Positions 34,242 through 43,062 of a stretch of DNA of 64,000 bases are shown piece by piece (positions within the stretch are counted from its first letter, which is position 1; each line of letters opens with the position of its first letter). Below the pieces are notes generated by a model. That model saw nothing but the letters and a program-made list of their open reading frames with translations, searched no databases and had not been told where the DNA came from. This DNA comes from Halopelagius inordinatus (GTDB taxonomy: Archaea; Halobacteriota; Halobacteria; Halobacteriales; Haloferacaceae), in assembly GCF_900113245.1 (NCBI RefSeq), contig NZ_FOOQ01000001.1:620001-684000 (forward strand), in the 5' to 3' direction. Both the position numbers and the translations under genes were made by a program.

Positions 34242-34925
34242 TCAGTCCTCTACGCGCGACCCGTCGGGGCGTTTCGCGCCCTCCGAATCGTGGACGACGA
34301 CCTCGCCCGGACCGGTTTCGACGGGCGAGAACTCGTCTCTGACGCCGATGGCTTCCTCTAACTCCCGCACCGCCCGCGTCTTCAGCGCACTCGCCAGTTC
34401 CTCGGCGTCCTCTCGGGAGATGTCGCGCCCGAGTCCTTCGCACTCGTGTGCGCGGACCATCCCCGCTTCATCCACTGCCTCTCCCATTGGTTGACTCGTC
34501 CCGCCGAGGGCGACGCTGAACGGGTACGTCTGACAGATGAGCGGTCGGTCCTCGTGGACGCCGCAGGCTCCCGTCCCCGAGTCGTCCTCCTCGTAGAACG
34601 CGCAGTCGCCGCAGGCGTCCGTCTGAAGCGCCCACTCGAACGTTTCTCCTTCGGGTCCGTCACCGCCGTCCGTCAGTCCGAACGGCATCGGGCGGGCCAC
34701 GTCGCGAAAGTCGTACTCCGTCGCGTCGGTCAGGCGGCGAACCTCGTCCGGGAACACCGTCGCCGTGTGGGCGTCTCTCTCGTCGCCCTCGCCGTGTCCC
34801 TTACAGCACGCGCCGCACCGAGTGCACTCGAAGCCGATGGACTCTATCGCGTCCGCGAGGTCCGAGACGTCGAGTTCTCTCGCGCGTTCGAGTTCCGCTT
34901 CGAGCGTCGGTTCGCCGTCGTTCAC
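34242..34925 (-). CDS. YkgJ-family cysteine cluster protein
   Basis: Protein of 227 aa with a GTG start at 34925 (VNDGEPTLEAELERARELD); the open frame extends upstream without family resemblance. The metal cluster motif CTRCGACCKGHGEGD, then ACGDCAFYEEDDSGTGACGVHEDRPLICQTYPF, is the YkgJ/UPF0153 signature, where cysteines bind zinc or iron. It is acidic and cytoplasmic. It sits 77 nt downstream of the metallo-beta-lactamase gene on the same strand, possibly co-transcribed. The function is unknown. Confidence 0.85.
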   Translation of the reverse strand: MNDGEPTLEAELERARELDVSDLADAIESIGFECTRCGACCKGHGEGDERDAHTATVFPDEVRRLTDATEYDFRDVARPMPFGLTDGGDGPEGETFEWALQTDACGDCAFYEEDDSGTGACGVHEDRPLICQTYPFSVALGGTSQPMGEAVDEAGMVRAHECEGLGRDISREDAEELASALKTRAVRELEEAIGVRDEFSPVETGPGEVVVHDSEGAKRPDGSRVED

Positions 34926-35002
34926 GTCCGGTGGTCGGTCGCGCGGCGGGAAAACGCCCTCGGTCGGTGCGTCCGAGTCCGGCGGGGCGACTCCGTCGCC
35001 CG

Positions 35003-35800
35003 TCAGACCGGTTCGATGCGCCCCGTCTCCCGGTCGTAACGAACCCGGCGTTCGGCGGCCAACTTCTCGACGTGCGCGACGACGGTGGCCCGCGCCAAGT
35101 CGCGCACGCCCGTCAGGTCCTTCCCGTAGGCGGCGTCGAGGACGGCGGCGACGTCCGACGCGCCCGCCCGAATCGCGTCGAGGACGCGGCGCTCCCTGTC
35201 GAGGCGGTGTCGAATCAGGCGTTCGCACGTCGCCCGCGGGTCGGAGACGACCGGTCCGTGCCCCGGAAAGAGCGCGTCGGGGTCGCGGGCGTACAGGCGG
35301 CGCAGGGCCACGAGGTACGCGCGCACGTCACCTTCGGGCGCGCCGACGACGACGCTCCCCTCCGCGGCGACGAGGTCACCGGCGACGATTCCGGCGTCCG
35401 TCTCGAAGGCGACGTGGTCGGAGGCGTGGCCGGGAACGTCGAGGACGGTCACGCCTCCGTCTCCGACCGGTATCCGGTCTCCCTCCGCGAACGTCCGGTC
35501 GGGTTCGACACCCGTCGCCGCCGTGAACCGGTCCGTTCGCCCCCGGCGCGCCCACACCGCGGCGTCCGTCTCCGCGGCGTAGTCGGCGACGGCACCGACG
35601 TGGTCCGGGTGGGTGTGCGTGACGGCGACGTGGTCGACGCCCGCCGCGCGCACCGCCTCGTCCAAAGCCTCGGTCCGACCCGCGGGGTCGACGAGCAGTG
35701 AACTGCCCGCCGGAGGTCCTTCGCCGACGAGGTACGCGTTCGTCGCGCCAGTCGGCGCGCGCGTCTCGACGGGAACGGAGAAGCGTCGGATGGGAGTCAC
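35003..35800 (-). CDS. Metallo-beta-lactamase fold hydrolase (glyoxalase II/LACTB2-like)
   Basis: Protein of 265 aa. The zinc ligands are in VAVTHTHPDHVGAV (HxHxDH), VLDVPGHASDHVAFE, IVAGDLV and the later FPGHGPVV. A C-terminal winged-helix-like tail (RRVLDAIRAGASDVAAVLDAAYG) is seen in the LACTB2 group of RNases and hydrolases. It is cytoplasmic. The start is GTG at 35800. It is followed by the YkgJ gene on the same strand. The substrate is unknown. Confidence 0.9.
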   Translation of the reverse strand: MTPIRRFSVPVETRAPTGATNAYLVGEGPPAGSSLLVDPAGRTEALDEAVRAAGVDHVAVTHTHPDHVGAVADYAAETDAAVWARRGRTDRFTAATGVEPDRTFAEGDRIPVGDGGVTVLDVPGHASDHVAFETDAGIVAGDLVAAEGSVVVGAPEGDVRAYLVALRRLYARDPDALFPGHGPVVSDPRATCERLIRHRLDRERRVLDAIRAGASDVAAVLDAAYGKDLTGVRDLARATVVAHVEKLAAERRVRYDRETGRIEPV

Positions 35801-35921
35801 GACTCCCAGTTCGGAGCGTCGGGCGAAAATCGTGGTGGTGCGTCGCGGCCGTCGGCGGTGGCTTGGTCGGTTTCCGAGACGGCGGCCGCGACCGTTCGCG
35901 CCGAGAGAGTGCGGCGGGTGT

Positions 35922-36194
35922 CTACGTGTTGAGGAAGTAGACCTGCTTGCGCGCGTCCTTGAAACTGTAGCGAGAGCCGACGAGGTCGGCGTCTTCGAGG
36001 CGGTTCAGCGCGTAGCGGACGGTGCGGTCCGGAAGGAGAGACTCCTCTGCGAGTTGTCCCTGCGAGAGGGGTGCGTCGCTCTCGAGAACTTTCGCGACGA
36101 GTTTCGCGCTCGGGGGGAGTTCGCGGAGGCGTTCGCGGAATTCGGACTCCGAAAGAGGGTCCTCACGGGTGGTCTCTGCGGTACTGGTGCTCAT
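35922..36194 (-). CDS. Small MarR/TrmB-type winged-helix regulator
   Basis: Protein of 90 aa. The winged helix is complete: LRELPPSAKLVAKVLES, LSQGQLAEESLLPDRTVRYALNRLEDADLVGSRYSFKDARKQVYFL, with helix 3 PDRTVRYALNRLEDA and a beta-wing. It is a DNA-binding transcriptional regulator of MarR/TrmB type. The ATG at 36194 is preferred over the upstream ATG at 36218, because a tttacc box on the minus strand, about 27 nt upstream, fits it. The 138-bp divergent region ahead of the flavoprotein gene contains a palindrome that may be its operator. Confidence 0.88.
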   Translation of the reverse strand: MSTSTAETTREDPLSESEFRERLRELPPSAKLVAKVLESDAPLSQGQLAEESLLPDRTVRYALNRLEDADLVGSRYSFKDARKQVYFLNT

Positions 36195-36258
36195 ACCTAC
36201 CTGAACAGCTAACTTCATGGTAAAGGTTGGCTACAAGTGTGACAATACAATGCAGACA

Positions 36259-36286
36259 CCTTATACACACTGACATATGTATAAGG
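36259..36286. promoter_or_regulatory. Inverted-repeat operator candidate
   Basis: ccttatac (36259-36266) and gtataagg (36279-36286) are perfect inverted arms with a 12-nt centre. The site lies in the divergent region between the wHTH gene and the F420/FMN-type gene, overlapping a TATA-like tgtataag. The pairing of this operator with the small regulator is inferred. Confidence 0.5.
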
Positions 36287-36332
36287 TCGGTCCCAAGAAC
36301 AGCTTTGGTCGCAGAGAGAGAACCGAAGCAGC

Positions 36333-36725
36333 GTGATTCCCGAATCGCACCGCGACATCTTCGAGAGGAAATCGTTCGCCCACCTCGCGACGGTTATGCC
36401 CGACGGGACGCCGCACGTCACGCCCGTGTGGGTCGGTCACGAAGACGGCGAGTTCGTTCTCGTGAACAGCGCGCGCGGCCGACGGAAGGTCAAGAACGTG
36501 GAGGCGAACCCCAACGTCGGCGTCTCCGTCCTCGACCCGGACGACCCGTACCGGTACGTCTCCGTCCGCGGCGAGGCCACCCTCGACGATGAGGGTGCGG
36601 TCGAACACATCGACGAACTCGCCCGGCGGTATATGGACGTCGAGGAGTACCCGAACAAAGACGACGAGGAGGGCGCCCGCGTCATCGTCCGCATCTCCAC
36701 GGAGAACGTCGTTACGAGCGGCTAA
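36333..36725 (+). CDS. PPOX-class F420/FMN-dependent oxidoreductase (pyridoxamine phosphate oxidase-like)
   Basis: Protein of 130 aa with the split-barrel FMN/F420-binding fold. It begins with a GTG start (MIPESHRDIFERKSFAHLATV), then VMPDGTPHVTPVWV, NSARGRRKVKNVEANP and VSVRGEATL, all diagnostic of the PPOX F420-binding class. It probably uses deazaflavin F420, which haloarchaea make, in an oxidoreduction. It is divergent from the small winged-helix regulator, whose palindrome overlaps its likely promoter. Confidence 0.9.
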   Translation: MIPESHRDIFERKSFAHLATVMPDGTPHVTPVWVGHEDGEFVLVNSARGRRKVKNVEANPNVGVSVLDPDDPYRYVSVRGEATLDDEGAVEHIDELARRYMDVEEYPNKDDEEGARVIVRISTENVVTSG

Positions 36726-36824
36726 GCGGGGAGGTCCACGGTCGATAACCGGAGGCACCGGACCGACGCCGTCTCGACTACATCCAGTACGGTTTTAGTC
36801 CGCGGGTGAGCAAGACAGGGTAGT

Positions 36825-37538
36825 GTGAAAGGAAAGGAGTGGTACCAGGCCGACGACGTCGCCCAGGAGTACGACTCGAAGCGGTTCTCCCGCGGCGGGC
36901 GACTCATCGACCACCGGGAGAAGAGAGCGGTGCTCGACGCACTCGGTCCCGTCGAGGACAAAGACGTCCTCGAAATCGCCTGCGGGACCGGTCGATTCAC
37001 CGTGATGCTAGCCGAACGGGGCGCGAACATCGTGGGACTGGACATCTCTCGCGCGATGATGACGCAGGGCCGCGAGAAGGCGCGCCGCGCGGGCGTCGAA
37101 GACCACGTCGAGTTCCTCCGCGGAGACGCCGCGCGACTTCCGTTCCCGGACGACCACTTCGACGCCGTCTTCGCGATGCGGTTTTTCCACCTCGCGGACA
37201 CGCCGGCGAAGTTCCTCGCGGAGATGAAGCGCGTCTCGAAGGAACTCGTGTTCTTCGACACGTTCAACGACACGAGCGCGCGAGTGGTCTACAACTGGCT
37301 CTTGCCGATGGGGTCGCGACTCTACGGCGACGACGAAGTCCGCCGACTGCTCGACACCGCGGGCCTCTCGTTCACCGACGTGCGGAGCGACTTTCTCCTT
37401 CCTTACGGCTTCTACCGAAAGATTCCGAACGGAATCGCGGGCGCGTTCCGAGAGGCCGACACCTCGCTCGGAGAGACGAGCCTCGGGCGGCGACTCGCTT
37501 CCGTCTCTTACTGGCGGGCCACCGTCGGCGACGAATGA
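36825..37538 (+). CDS. Class I SAM-dependent methyltransferase
   Basis: Protein of 237 aa with a GTG start. The Rossmann motif I is VLEIACGTGRFTV (residues 48-60), then IVGLDISRAMMTQGREKAR, FLRGDAARLPFPDDHFDAV and AEMKRVSKELVFFDTF. This is the UbiE/Coq5-like small-molecule subset, with the substrate unspecified. A gttttagtc box centred 27 nt upstream supports the GTG start. A 159-bp spacer separates it from the glycosyltransferase gene and contains an 8-bp stem-loop. Confidence 0.9.
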   Translation: MKGKEWYQADDVAQEYDSKRFSRGGRLIDHREKRAVLDALGPVEDKDVLEIACGTGRFTVMLAERGANIVGLDISRAMMTQGREKARRAGVEDHVEFLRGDAARLPFPDDHFDAVFAMRFFHLADTPAKFLAEMKRVSKELVFFDTFNDTSARVVYNWLLPMGSRLYGDDEVRRLLDTAGLSFTDVRSDFLLPYGFYRKIPNGIAGAFREADTSLGETSLGRRLASVSYWRATVGDE

Positions 37539-37585
37539 CGCCGGGCCCGCGAGCCTCGGGCCGGACGCTTCTGTTCGAGTAGCGA

Positions 37586-37611
37586 GATAGTGTCCGCAGA
37601 AGTACACTATC
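37586..37611. repeat. 8-bp stem-loop after the methyltransferase gene
   Basis: gatagtgt (37586-37593) pairs perfectly with acactatc (37604-37611), leaving a 10-nt loop. There is no T-run after it, so it could be an operator or a processing structure rather than a terminator. Confidence 0.45.
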
Positions 37612-37666
37612 CCGAAAGCGAGTGTCCGTCCGATTCGGCTCCCCGTCGGCGGGGTTCGAGCGGAGA

Positions 37667-37674
37667 AATTTAAG
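37667..37674 (+). promoter_or_regulatory. TATA-like element for glycosyltransferase gene
   Basis: aatttaag, centred 27 nt before the ATG at 37698, indicates a leaderless transcript separate from the methyltransferase gene. Confidence 0.55.
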
Positions 37675-37697
37675 TTCCCGCGCCGCTACCGACCGGT

Positions 37698-38600
37698 ATG
37701 GAGCTCTCGGTAGTCGTCCCGACACTGAACGGTCGGGACCGCCTCGCGACCAGCCTCGACGCGCTGGCCGAGCACGCACCCGACGCCGAGATAATCGTAG
37801 TCAACGGTCCGTCCGCCGACGGGACCACGGGCATGGTGCGTGACCGAGACGACGTGGACGTGCTCGTCGAGATATCCGACCGGACGCTGAACGTCGCGCG
37901 CAACGCCGGCATCCGCGCGGCGTCGGGCGACGCGGTCGCTCTCCTCCGATACGACCTCGCGGTCGAAGAGCGGTGGTGCTCGGCGGTCGCGGAGGGCCTC
38001 GAAGACGCCGACGCGGTCACCGGGCCGACGCACCAGACGCTCCGCGCCGGGATGACGACGGAGTCCGCGGAACGAACCTCCGTCTGCGGCCGCGAGGTGA
38101 CGTACTTCAACGGCGGCAACGTCGCGTTCCGGGCGGACGTCCTCGACAGACTCGACGGGTTCGACGAGTATCTGGAGACCGGGGGCGCTCGGGACGCGTC
38201 GCACCGACTCGCGGGACTCGGCTACGAGGTGGAGTGGCGACCGGAGATGTGCGTCCGAACCGAGTACGAGTCGGACGGCGGCGTCGCGGAACGAGACTGG
38301 GGCTGGAAGTACCGCGCGCTCTCGTACCGACTCGCCAAGAACTACGGCGCGCGCCCGTCCGTCGTGGCTCGCACGCTCTCGCACGCCGGACGCGACGCGT
38401 TCGCGTCGGCGAGAGACGTGGTCCGCGGTGACGCCTCGCCGACCGGGTGGTTCGGGACGGGCAGAGACGTCTTCGTCGGGATGGCCACCGGGTCGTCGGA
38501 CGGGTTGGTCGCGCGGGCCCGAGACCGGTCCGCGACGCGGAATCCCCACGGCTGTTCGAAGCGTGCGGACCGGGCCGTCGCGAAGTACGACCGGCGGTAG
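37698..38600 (+). CDS. Family 2 glycosyltransferase
   Basis: Protein of 300 aa. It opens with MELSVVVPTLNGRDRLATSL, the GT2 nucleotide-sugar fold, then IIVVNGPSADGTTGMV and RNAGIRAASGDAVALLRYD. The conventional DxD appears to be changed: the corresponding region reads RYDLAVE. The middle block FNGGNVAFRADVLDRLDGFDEYLETGG is the typical acceptor region. It is probably involved in surface glycan or lipid glycosylation; no TM helix. The donor is unknown. Confidence 0.88.
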   Translation: MELSVVVPTLNGRDRLATSLDALAEHAPDAEIIVVNGPSADGTTGMVRDRDDVDVLVEISDRTLNVARNAGIRAASGDAVALLRYDLAVEERWCSAVAEGLEDADAVTGPTHQTLRAGMTTESAERTSVCGREVTYFNGGNVAFRADVLDRLDGFDEYLETGGARDASHRLAGLGYEVEWRPEMCVRTEYESDGGVAERDWGWKYRALSYRLAKNYGARPSVVARTLSHAGRDAFASARDVVRGDASPTGWFGTGRDVFVGMATGSSDGLVARARDRSATRNPHGCSKRADRAVAKYDRR

Positions 38601-38601
38601 G

Positions 38602-39429
38602 TCAGTCCTCGCCCGGACCGAGTTCGGGGACGACGCGCGCGGGATTTTTCGAGAACGCTCGTCGCATCGCGTCTTCGGAGACGTCGAGCGTCAGAATCTC
38701 CATGACGCCGACGTTCGGGTGCGTCTCGGGGACGCCGCTTCCGAACAGCACCCGGTCCGGATGTTCGAGGAGCGCGCGCTCTAACACGTCGCGGTAGCGG
38801 ACGAAACTCGTGTCGAGGTAGAGTTCGTCGTGGTCGTCGAGCATCTCTATGGCCTCGTTCATCAGGTCGCGGTCGAGCGGGAACCCGCCGAACCCGGCGA
38901 GTATAACCGGTAGGTCGCGCCGGAGGATGGTCTCCGCCGCCACGGCGGGCGGGAAATCCGCGCCCGCGTGCACGAGGAGGGGAAGCCCCACGTCCTCCAA
39001 CCGGTCGAACGTCTCCTCGTCGGGGAGGCCGTCCACCGCCGGCGCGAGCGTGAACCCGTAGAATCGGTCGTCGTAGCCGTACTTCTCGACGTCCTCGGGG
39101 TCGGCGTGCGACTCCGACCGCGACGCCGTGAGATTGCGGAGGCGCGCGGCCGTCCGACTGCTCGGGTCACGCGGCCCGTCGATGCGCGCGAACGCCAAGA
39201 ACGGCCGGTCCACGCTCAGTCGAGCGACGGCGTTGTTCGCGCGGAGGTACCCCATCCCCTCGGGCCGACGCCCCGGCGAGACGACGGCTTTGACCACGCC
39301 CGCCTGATGTAGTTCCCGCTCTAACCGCTCTGGCCCCACCTCTCGCCCCCGGGTCGATACCGACTCCCCGTCGGGGTCGAGTCGGGCGTGGACGTCCACC
39401 ACCCGAAACCCGTGTTCCAGCTCCAACAT
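38602..39429 (-). CDS. Metal-dependent hydrolase-like TIM-barrel protein (amidohydrolase superfamily)
   Basis: Protein of 275 aa. The amidohydrolase-like pattern is partial: FRVVDVHARLDPDG, where the classic DxHxH keeps only one His, then LPLLVHAGADFP (barrel His), PVILAGFGGFPLDR, LYLDTSFVRY and RVLFGSGVPETHPN (where a GSD/P motif would sit). The first metal motif being VHARL rather than VHxH suggests altered or lost metal binding. The ATG at 39429 (MLELEHGFRVVDV) is preferred over 39477 because a TATA-like element on the minus strand (atatttg, near 39457) is 27 nt upstream. Its stop is next to the glycosyltransferase stop (convergent). Confidence 0.83.
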   Translation of the reverse strand: MLELEHGFRVVDVHARLDPDGESVSTRGREVGPERLERELHQAGVVKAVVSPGRRPEGMGYLRANNAVARLSVDRPFLAFARIDGPRDPSSRTAARLRNLTASRSESHADPEDVEKYGYDDRFYGFTLAPAVDGLPDEETFDRLEDVGLPLLVHAGADFPPAVAAETILRRDLPVILAGFGGFPLDRDLMNEAIEMLDDHDELYLDTSFVRYRDVLERALLEHPDRVLFGSGVPETHPNVGVMEILTLDVSEDAMRRAFSKNPARVVPELGPGED

Positions 39430-39554
39430 GTTCTCTCGGAACCTCCACGAGTTCAAATATCTTGTAGATTGCACCACTCGCGGAAATTCCTCGGTTCTGC
39501 GCGCTATGCTGTCAAACCGCCGAACTAACTGAAACGAGGGCTCGGAGTGAGGGT

Positions 39555-39563
39555 GTATTTAAA
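39555..39563 (+). promoter_or_regulatory. TATA-like element for the HalOD1 gene
   Basis: tatttaaac predicts a transcript start near 39586, giving a leader of about 31 nt before the ATG at 39617. Confidence 0.5.
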
Positions 39564-39616
39564 CGGGTTGCGGGGTCAACTGCTAGAGTGAGGCTCGGCG
39601 CATCCTACCGTTGAGT

Positions 39617-39925
39617 ATGTCAGAAACGCAGAGGTCAGGGTTACGGACGCAGACGACCGTCCACGGGAGAGAAACCGTCGTGGACGCCGCCGACTACGAC
39701 ACGGTTTCGATGGCCATCGTCGCCGCCGTCGCCGCCGCCGAGGGCGTCACCGCAACGGCGCTCCCGCCTCTGTACGACGCGGGCATCGACCCCGACGCGG
39801 TGAACGAACTGTTCGGCGGGTCGCGGACGCACGTCGAGAGCGTCTTCTCGTTTACCTACTGCGACTACGTCGTCACGATTACGAGCAACGGCGGCGTGAC
39901 AGTCGAGACGTACCGGGCCATCTGA
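39617..39925 (+). CDS. HalOD1 output-domain protein
   Basis: Protein of 102 aa made up almost wholly of a HalOD1 domain (SMAIVAAVAAAEGVTATALPPLYDAGIDPDAVNELF, then FTYCDYVVTITSNGGVTVE). HalOD1 is a haloarchaeal signalling output domain of unknown action, often C-terminal in response regulators; here it is stand-alone. There is no receiver domain next to it. An in-frame TTG at 39611 is a weaker start. The thermosome gene follows with its own promoter. Confidence 0.85.
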   Translation: MSETQRSGLRTQTTVHGRETVVDAADYDTVSMAIVAAVAAAEGVTATALPPLYDAGIDPDAVNELFGGSRTHVESVFSFTYCDYVVTITSNGGVTVETYRAI

Positions 39926-39994
39926 ACGGCCTCTCGACGGCCGAAGCGACGAGTGAGTCCTGGCCCCGTCGTGCGATTCCGCCGCACTATCCGA

Positions 39995-40009
39995 CGAAAT
40001 CTATTTATA
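39995..40009 (+). promoter_or_regulatory. BRE/TATA promoter of the thermosome gene
   Basis: cgaaat (BRE-like, 39995-40000) immediately precedes tatttata (40002-40009). It predicts a transcript start near 40032, about 15 nt before the ATG at 40047. A CGAAA-type BRE with a strong TATA box is usual for archaeal chaperonin and heat-shock promoters. Confidence 0.65.
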
Positions 40010-40046
40010 GAACCGCAAGCGTCTGGAACGGTGAGGTTTCATAACT

Positions 40047-41618
40047 ATGGCGACACGTATGCAGCAACCACTGTACATTCTCGCGGGCGGGAGCAGCCGA
40101 ACCGGCGGCCGGGCCGCCACGGACTCGAACATCCGCGCCGGGAAGGCCGTCGCAAGCGCCGTCCGGACGACGCTCGGCCCCCGCGGGATGGACAAGATGC
40201 TCGTCGACTCCTCCGGTGACGTCGTCATCACCAACGACGGTGCGACCATCCTCCAGGAGATGGACATCGAACACCCGGCGGCGCAGATGATCGTCGAAGT
40301 CGCCCAGACCCAACAGAAGGAAGTCGGCGACGGCACGACGACGGCCGCCGTCCTCACGGGCGAACTTCTCGTCCACGCCGAGGACCTCCTCGAACGGGAC
40401 CTTCACCCAACCGTCGTGGTGGAGGGCTACACCGAGGCCGCGCGCCTCGCACAGGAGGCCATCGACGAGCAACTGTTGGCCGTCGAACTCGACGACGAAC
40501 TCCTCGAACAGGTCGCGGAGTCGTCGATGACCGGGAAAGGCACCGGCGACGTGACCGCGGACGTCCTCGCCGAACACGTCGTCAGAGCGGTCCGGATGGT
40601 CCACGAGGGCAACGGGACGTTCGACCGCGACGACGTTCGCATCGCCGCGCGCACCGGGTCGTCCTCCTCTGCGACCGAACTCGTAGAGGGCGTCGTCGTG
40701 GACAAAGACCGCGTCAACGACGGCATGCCCGCGCGCGTCGAAGACGCCACGGTGGCCGTCGTCGACGTGAAACTCGACGTCCGAAAAGGCGAGTTCGACA
40801 CCGAGTACAACATCACCTCCATCGACCAACTCGACGCCGCCATCAGAGCCGAGGACGACGAACTCCGAGGCTACGCGAAGACGCTCGCCGACGCGGGCGT
40901 GGACGTGGTGTTCTGCACGAAGTCCATCTCGGACCGCGTGGCGAACCACCTCGCCGACGAGGGCATCCTCGCGTTCGAGAGCGTGAAGAACGCCGACGCC
41001 CGCGCCGTCGCCCGCGCGACGGGCGCAAAGCGTCTCGGGTCGGTCACCGACCTCGATTCCGCGGACTTCGGCCGTGCCGACGCCGTCTCGACGCGGCGGT
41101 TCGGCGACGACGAACTCACCTTCGTGGAGGGCGGCGCGGCGGCGAAGGCCGTCACGCTGTTCCTCCGCGGCGGCACCGACCACGTCGTGGACGAACTCGA
41201 ACGCGCCGTCAACGACGCCGTCGACGTCGTCGTCGCGGCCATCGACGCGGGCGGCGTCGTCCCCGGCGCGGGCGCGACGGAAATCGCAATCGCCGACCAC
41301 GTCCGTTCCGCGGCGGCGGGCATCGAGGGGCGCAAGCAACTCGCCGTCGAGGCGTACGCCGACGCCGTCGAGGCACTCCCGCGCACCCTCGCCGAGAACA
41401 CCGGCATGGACCCCATCGACGCCCTCGTGGACCTCCGCGCGCGCTACGAGAGCGACGGCGTCGCCGGTATCATCTCGTCCGGTCGAACCGGCGAAATCGG
41501 CGACCCCGTCGAACACGGCATCATCGACCCCGCCGCGGTCAAGCGCGAAGCCGTCGATTCGGCGACCGAGGCGGCGACGATGATCGTCCGCATCGACGAC
41601 GTCATCGCCGCGAAGTAA
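40047..41618 (+). CDS. cct3: Group II chaperonin (thermosome) subunit
   Basis: Protein of 523 aa. Chaperonin signatures are [30 protein letters not shown], the ATP motif [10 protein letters not shown], and [16 protein letters not shown]. It forms double-ring ATP-dependent folding chambers in the cytoplasm. The C-terminus ends [15 protein letters not shown] and has no GGM-rich tail, as in the Haloferax Cct3 subunit of the same length (recalled); this makes it a paralogue specialised relative to the main Cct1/Cct2. A strong promoter with BRE precedes it. The genes for other subunits are not in the window. Confidence 0.94.
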   Translation: MATRMQQPLYILAGGSSRTGGRAATDSNIRAGKAVASAVRTTLGPRGMDKMLVDSSGDVVITNDGATILQEMDIEHPAAQMIVEVAQTQQKEVGDGTTTAAVLTGELLVHAEDLLERDLHPTVVVEGYTEAARLAQEAIDEQLLAVELDDELLEQVAESSMTGKGTGDVTADVLAEHVVRAVRMVHEGNGTFDRDDVRIAARTGSSSSATELVEGVVVDKDRVNDGMPARVEDATVAVVDVKLDVRKGEFDTEYNITSIDQLDAAIRAEDDELRGYAKTLADAGVDVVFCTKSISDRVANHLADEGILAFESVKNADARAVARATGAKRLGSVTDLDSADFGRADAVSTRRFGDDELTFVEGGAAAKAVTLFLRGGTDHVVDELERAVNDAVDVVVAAIDAGGVVPGAGATEIAIADHVRSAAAGIEGRKQLAVEAYADAVEALPRTLAENTGMDPIDALVDLRARYESDGVAGIISSGRTGEIGDPVEHGIIDPAAVKREAVDSATEAATMIVRIDDVIAAK

Positions 41619-41762
41619 TCGCGTCCGCCCGACATCGCCTCTCTCCGCTTCGCTGTCGGGTTCCGTCTCCCACTTTCGATTTTCGCTTCCCGCTCTCGTC
41701 GTCCGACTGTCTCCACCGCCGGTCACCGAGTCTTTACTCCGGAGGCGAACGAACTGTCGCCC

Positions 41763-42266
41763 ATGCCGGACGTCACCGTCCGCGACGCGACCGTAGACGA
41801 CGTTCCCGCCATCCGGCACGTCGCCGAACGCGGGTGGGACGCCGCCTACGACGACGTCCTCTCGCGGGAGACTATCGACGCCGCGATGGCGCGGTGGTAC
41901 TCCCCGGAGGCGGTCAGAGCGTTCGTCGAACGCGAGGGCGCGGCCTCTCTCGTCGCCGAACGGGACGGCGAGGTTGTGGGATACGCGACGGGCGGACTCG
42001 GCGACGAAGAGACCGTCACCACTCTCAGCGCGGTTTACGCCGACCCCGAACACTGGGGAGAGGGAGTCGGGACGGCCCTCCTGGACAGGTTTGAGCAGTT
42101 CTGTCGAAAGCGGGGGTACGACGCGTTCGAAATCAGGGTGCTCGCGGAGAACCGCGTCGGGCGGTCGTTCTATCGGTCGCGCGGGTACGACGTCGTCGAA
42201 ACCGGGGAGACGGACCTGTTCGACGAGAGGGTCCGCGAGTGTCTCTTTCGGGGCCGAATCGAGTGA
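41763..42266 (+). CDS. GNAT family N-acetyltransferase
   Basis: Protein of 167 aa. It starts VTVRDATVDDVPAIRHVAERGWDAAY and has motif A VYADPEHWGEGVGTALLDRFEQFC (acetyl-CoA pyrophosphate loop) plus VLAENRVGRSFYRSRGYDVVE (motif B). A cytoplasmic acetyltransferase of unknown acceptor. A TTTACT box centred 27 nt upstream supports the ATG. It is convergent with the SAM-hydrolase gene. Confidence 0.9.
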   Translation: MPDVTVRDATVDDVPAIRHVAERGWDAAYDDVLSRETIDAAMARWYSPEAVRAFVEREGAASLVAERDGEVVGYATGGLGDEETVTTLSAVYADPEHWGEGVGTALLDRFEQFCRKRGYDAFEIRVLAENRVGRSFYRSRGYDVVETGETDLFDERVRECLFRGRIE

Positions 42267-42275
42267 GGCGGCCGC

Positions 42276-43055
42276 TCAGGACTGAAACCGGAAGCGGACG
42301 TCGTCGCCGGGTGCGAGGCCGAACGCCTCGTCGCCCCGGCCGCGGTTCACGCCGCACTCGACGTAGCCGTGACTGCCGACGGTGACGAGTCTCTCGCCCG
42401 GTTCGACGGCGGCGTACGCCGTCTCGACGGGCGCGTCCGTCCCGTTCGCGGAGACCGTCTCGCCGGTTCGCCCGCCGAGGAACTCCCCGGGGACGTTCGT
42501 AATCGCGTTGCCGAAGTCGTCCACGACGAGAACCTCGCCGCGGGCCGCGTCGCCGTCTACGGTCGCAGTCGGGAACCGGAGGTCACACACCTCCTCGTCG
42601 GGGAGGGGAACGACGGCGGAGAGCGATTCCACGGCGTCCGCGCCGACGTCGTGGACGGCCGCCGCGGCGGGGGCGAACACGTCCCGACCGTGGAACGTCG
42701 TCGAGGCGGGGTCGTCGTACTCGTACTCGAACCACTCGGGGTCGGCGTCTGTCTCGGCGGCGATTCGGCGCGCGACGGGACGGAGGACGCCGTTGTCCGG
42801 GCCGACGAAGGCGTGGTCGCCGACGCGTCCGACCACCGCCGCGCGGTCGGTGCCGACGCCGGGGTCGACGACGACGAGATGAACCGCGGGCGGGAAGTAC
42901 GGAAGCGTCTCTCGCGTCCAGAAGGCGGCCGCGCGAACGTCCTGTCGCGGCAGGTCGTGCGAGACATCGACGAGGCGGGCGTCCGTCGCAGAGAGGATGA
43001 CTCCCTTCATCGCCGCCGGGTACGGCGACCCGAAGTCGGAGGCGAGCGTTATCAT
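42276..43055 (-). CDS. SAM hydroxide adenosyltransferase (DUF62/chlorinase-fold family)
   Basis: Protein of 259 aa of the SAM chlorinase/fluorinase/hydroxide adenosyltransferase family. Visible features are ITLASDFGSPYPAAMKGVI, VHLVVVDPGVGT with the conserved Asp and Gly, FVGPDNGVL, and the C-terminal beta domain VVDDFGNAITN. Archaeal members hydrolyse S-adenosylmethionine to adenosine and methionine rather than halogenating. It is 7 nt downstream of nadM, forming a two-gene operon. Confidence 0.92.
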   Translation of the reverse strand: MITLASDFGSPYPAAMKGVILSATDARLVDVSHDLPRQDVRAAAFWTRETLPYFPPAVHLVVVDPGVGTDRAAVVGRVGDHAFVGPDNGVLRPVARRIAAETDADPEWFEYEYDDPASTTFHGRDVFAPAAAAVHDVGADAVESLSAVVPLPDEEVCDLRFPTATVDGDAARGEVLVVDDFGNAITNVPGEFLGGRTGETVSANGTDAPVETAYAAVEPGERLVTVGSHGYVECGVNRGRGDEAFGLAPGDDVRFRFQS

Positions 43056-43062
43056 CGGTCGC

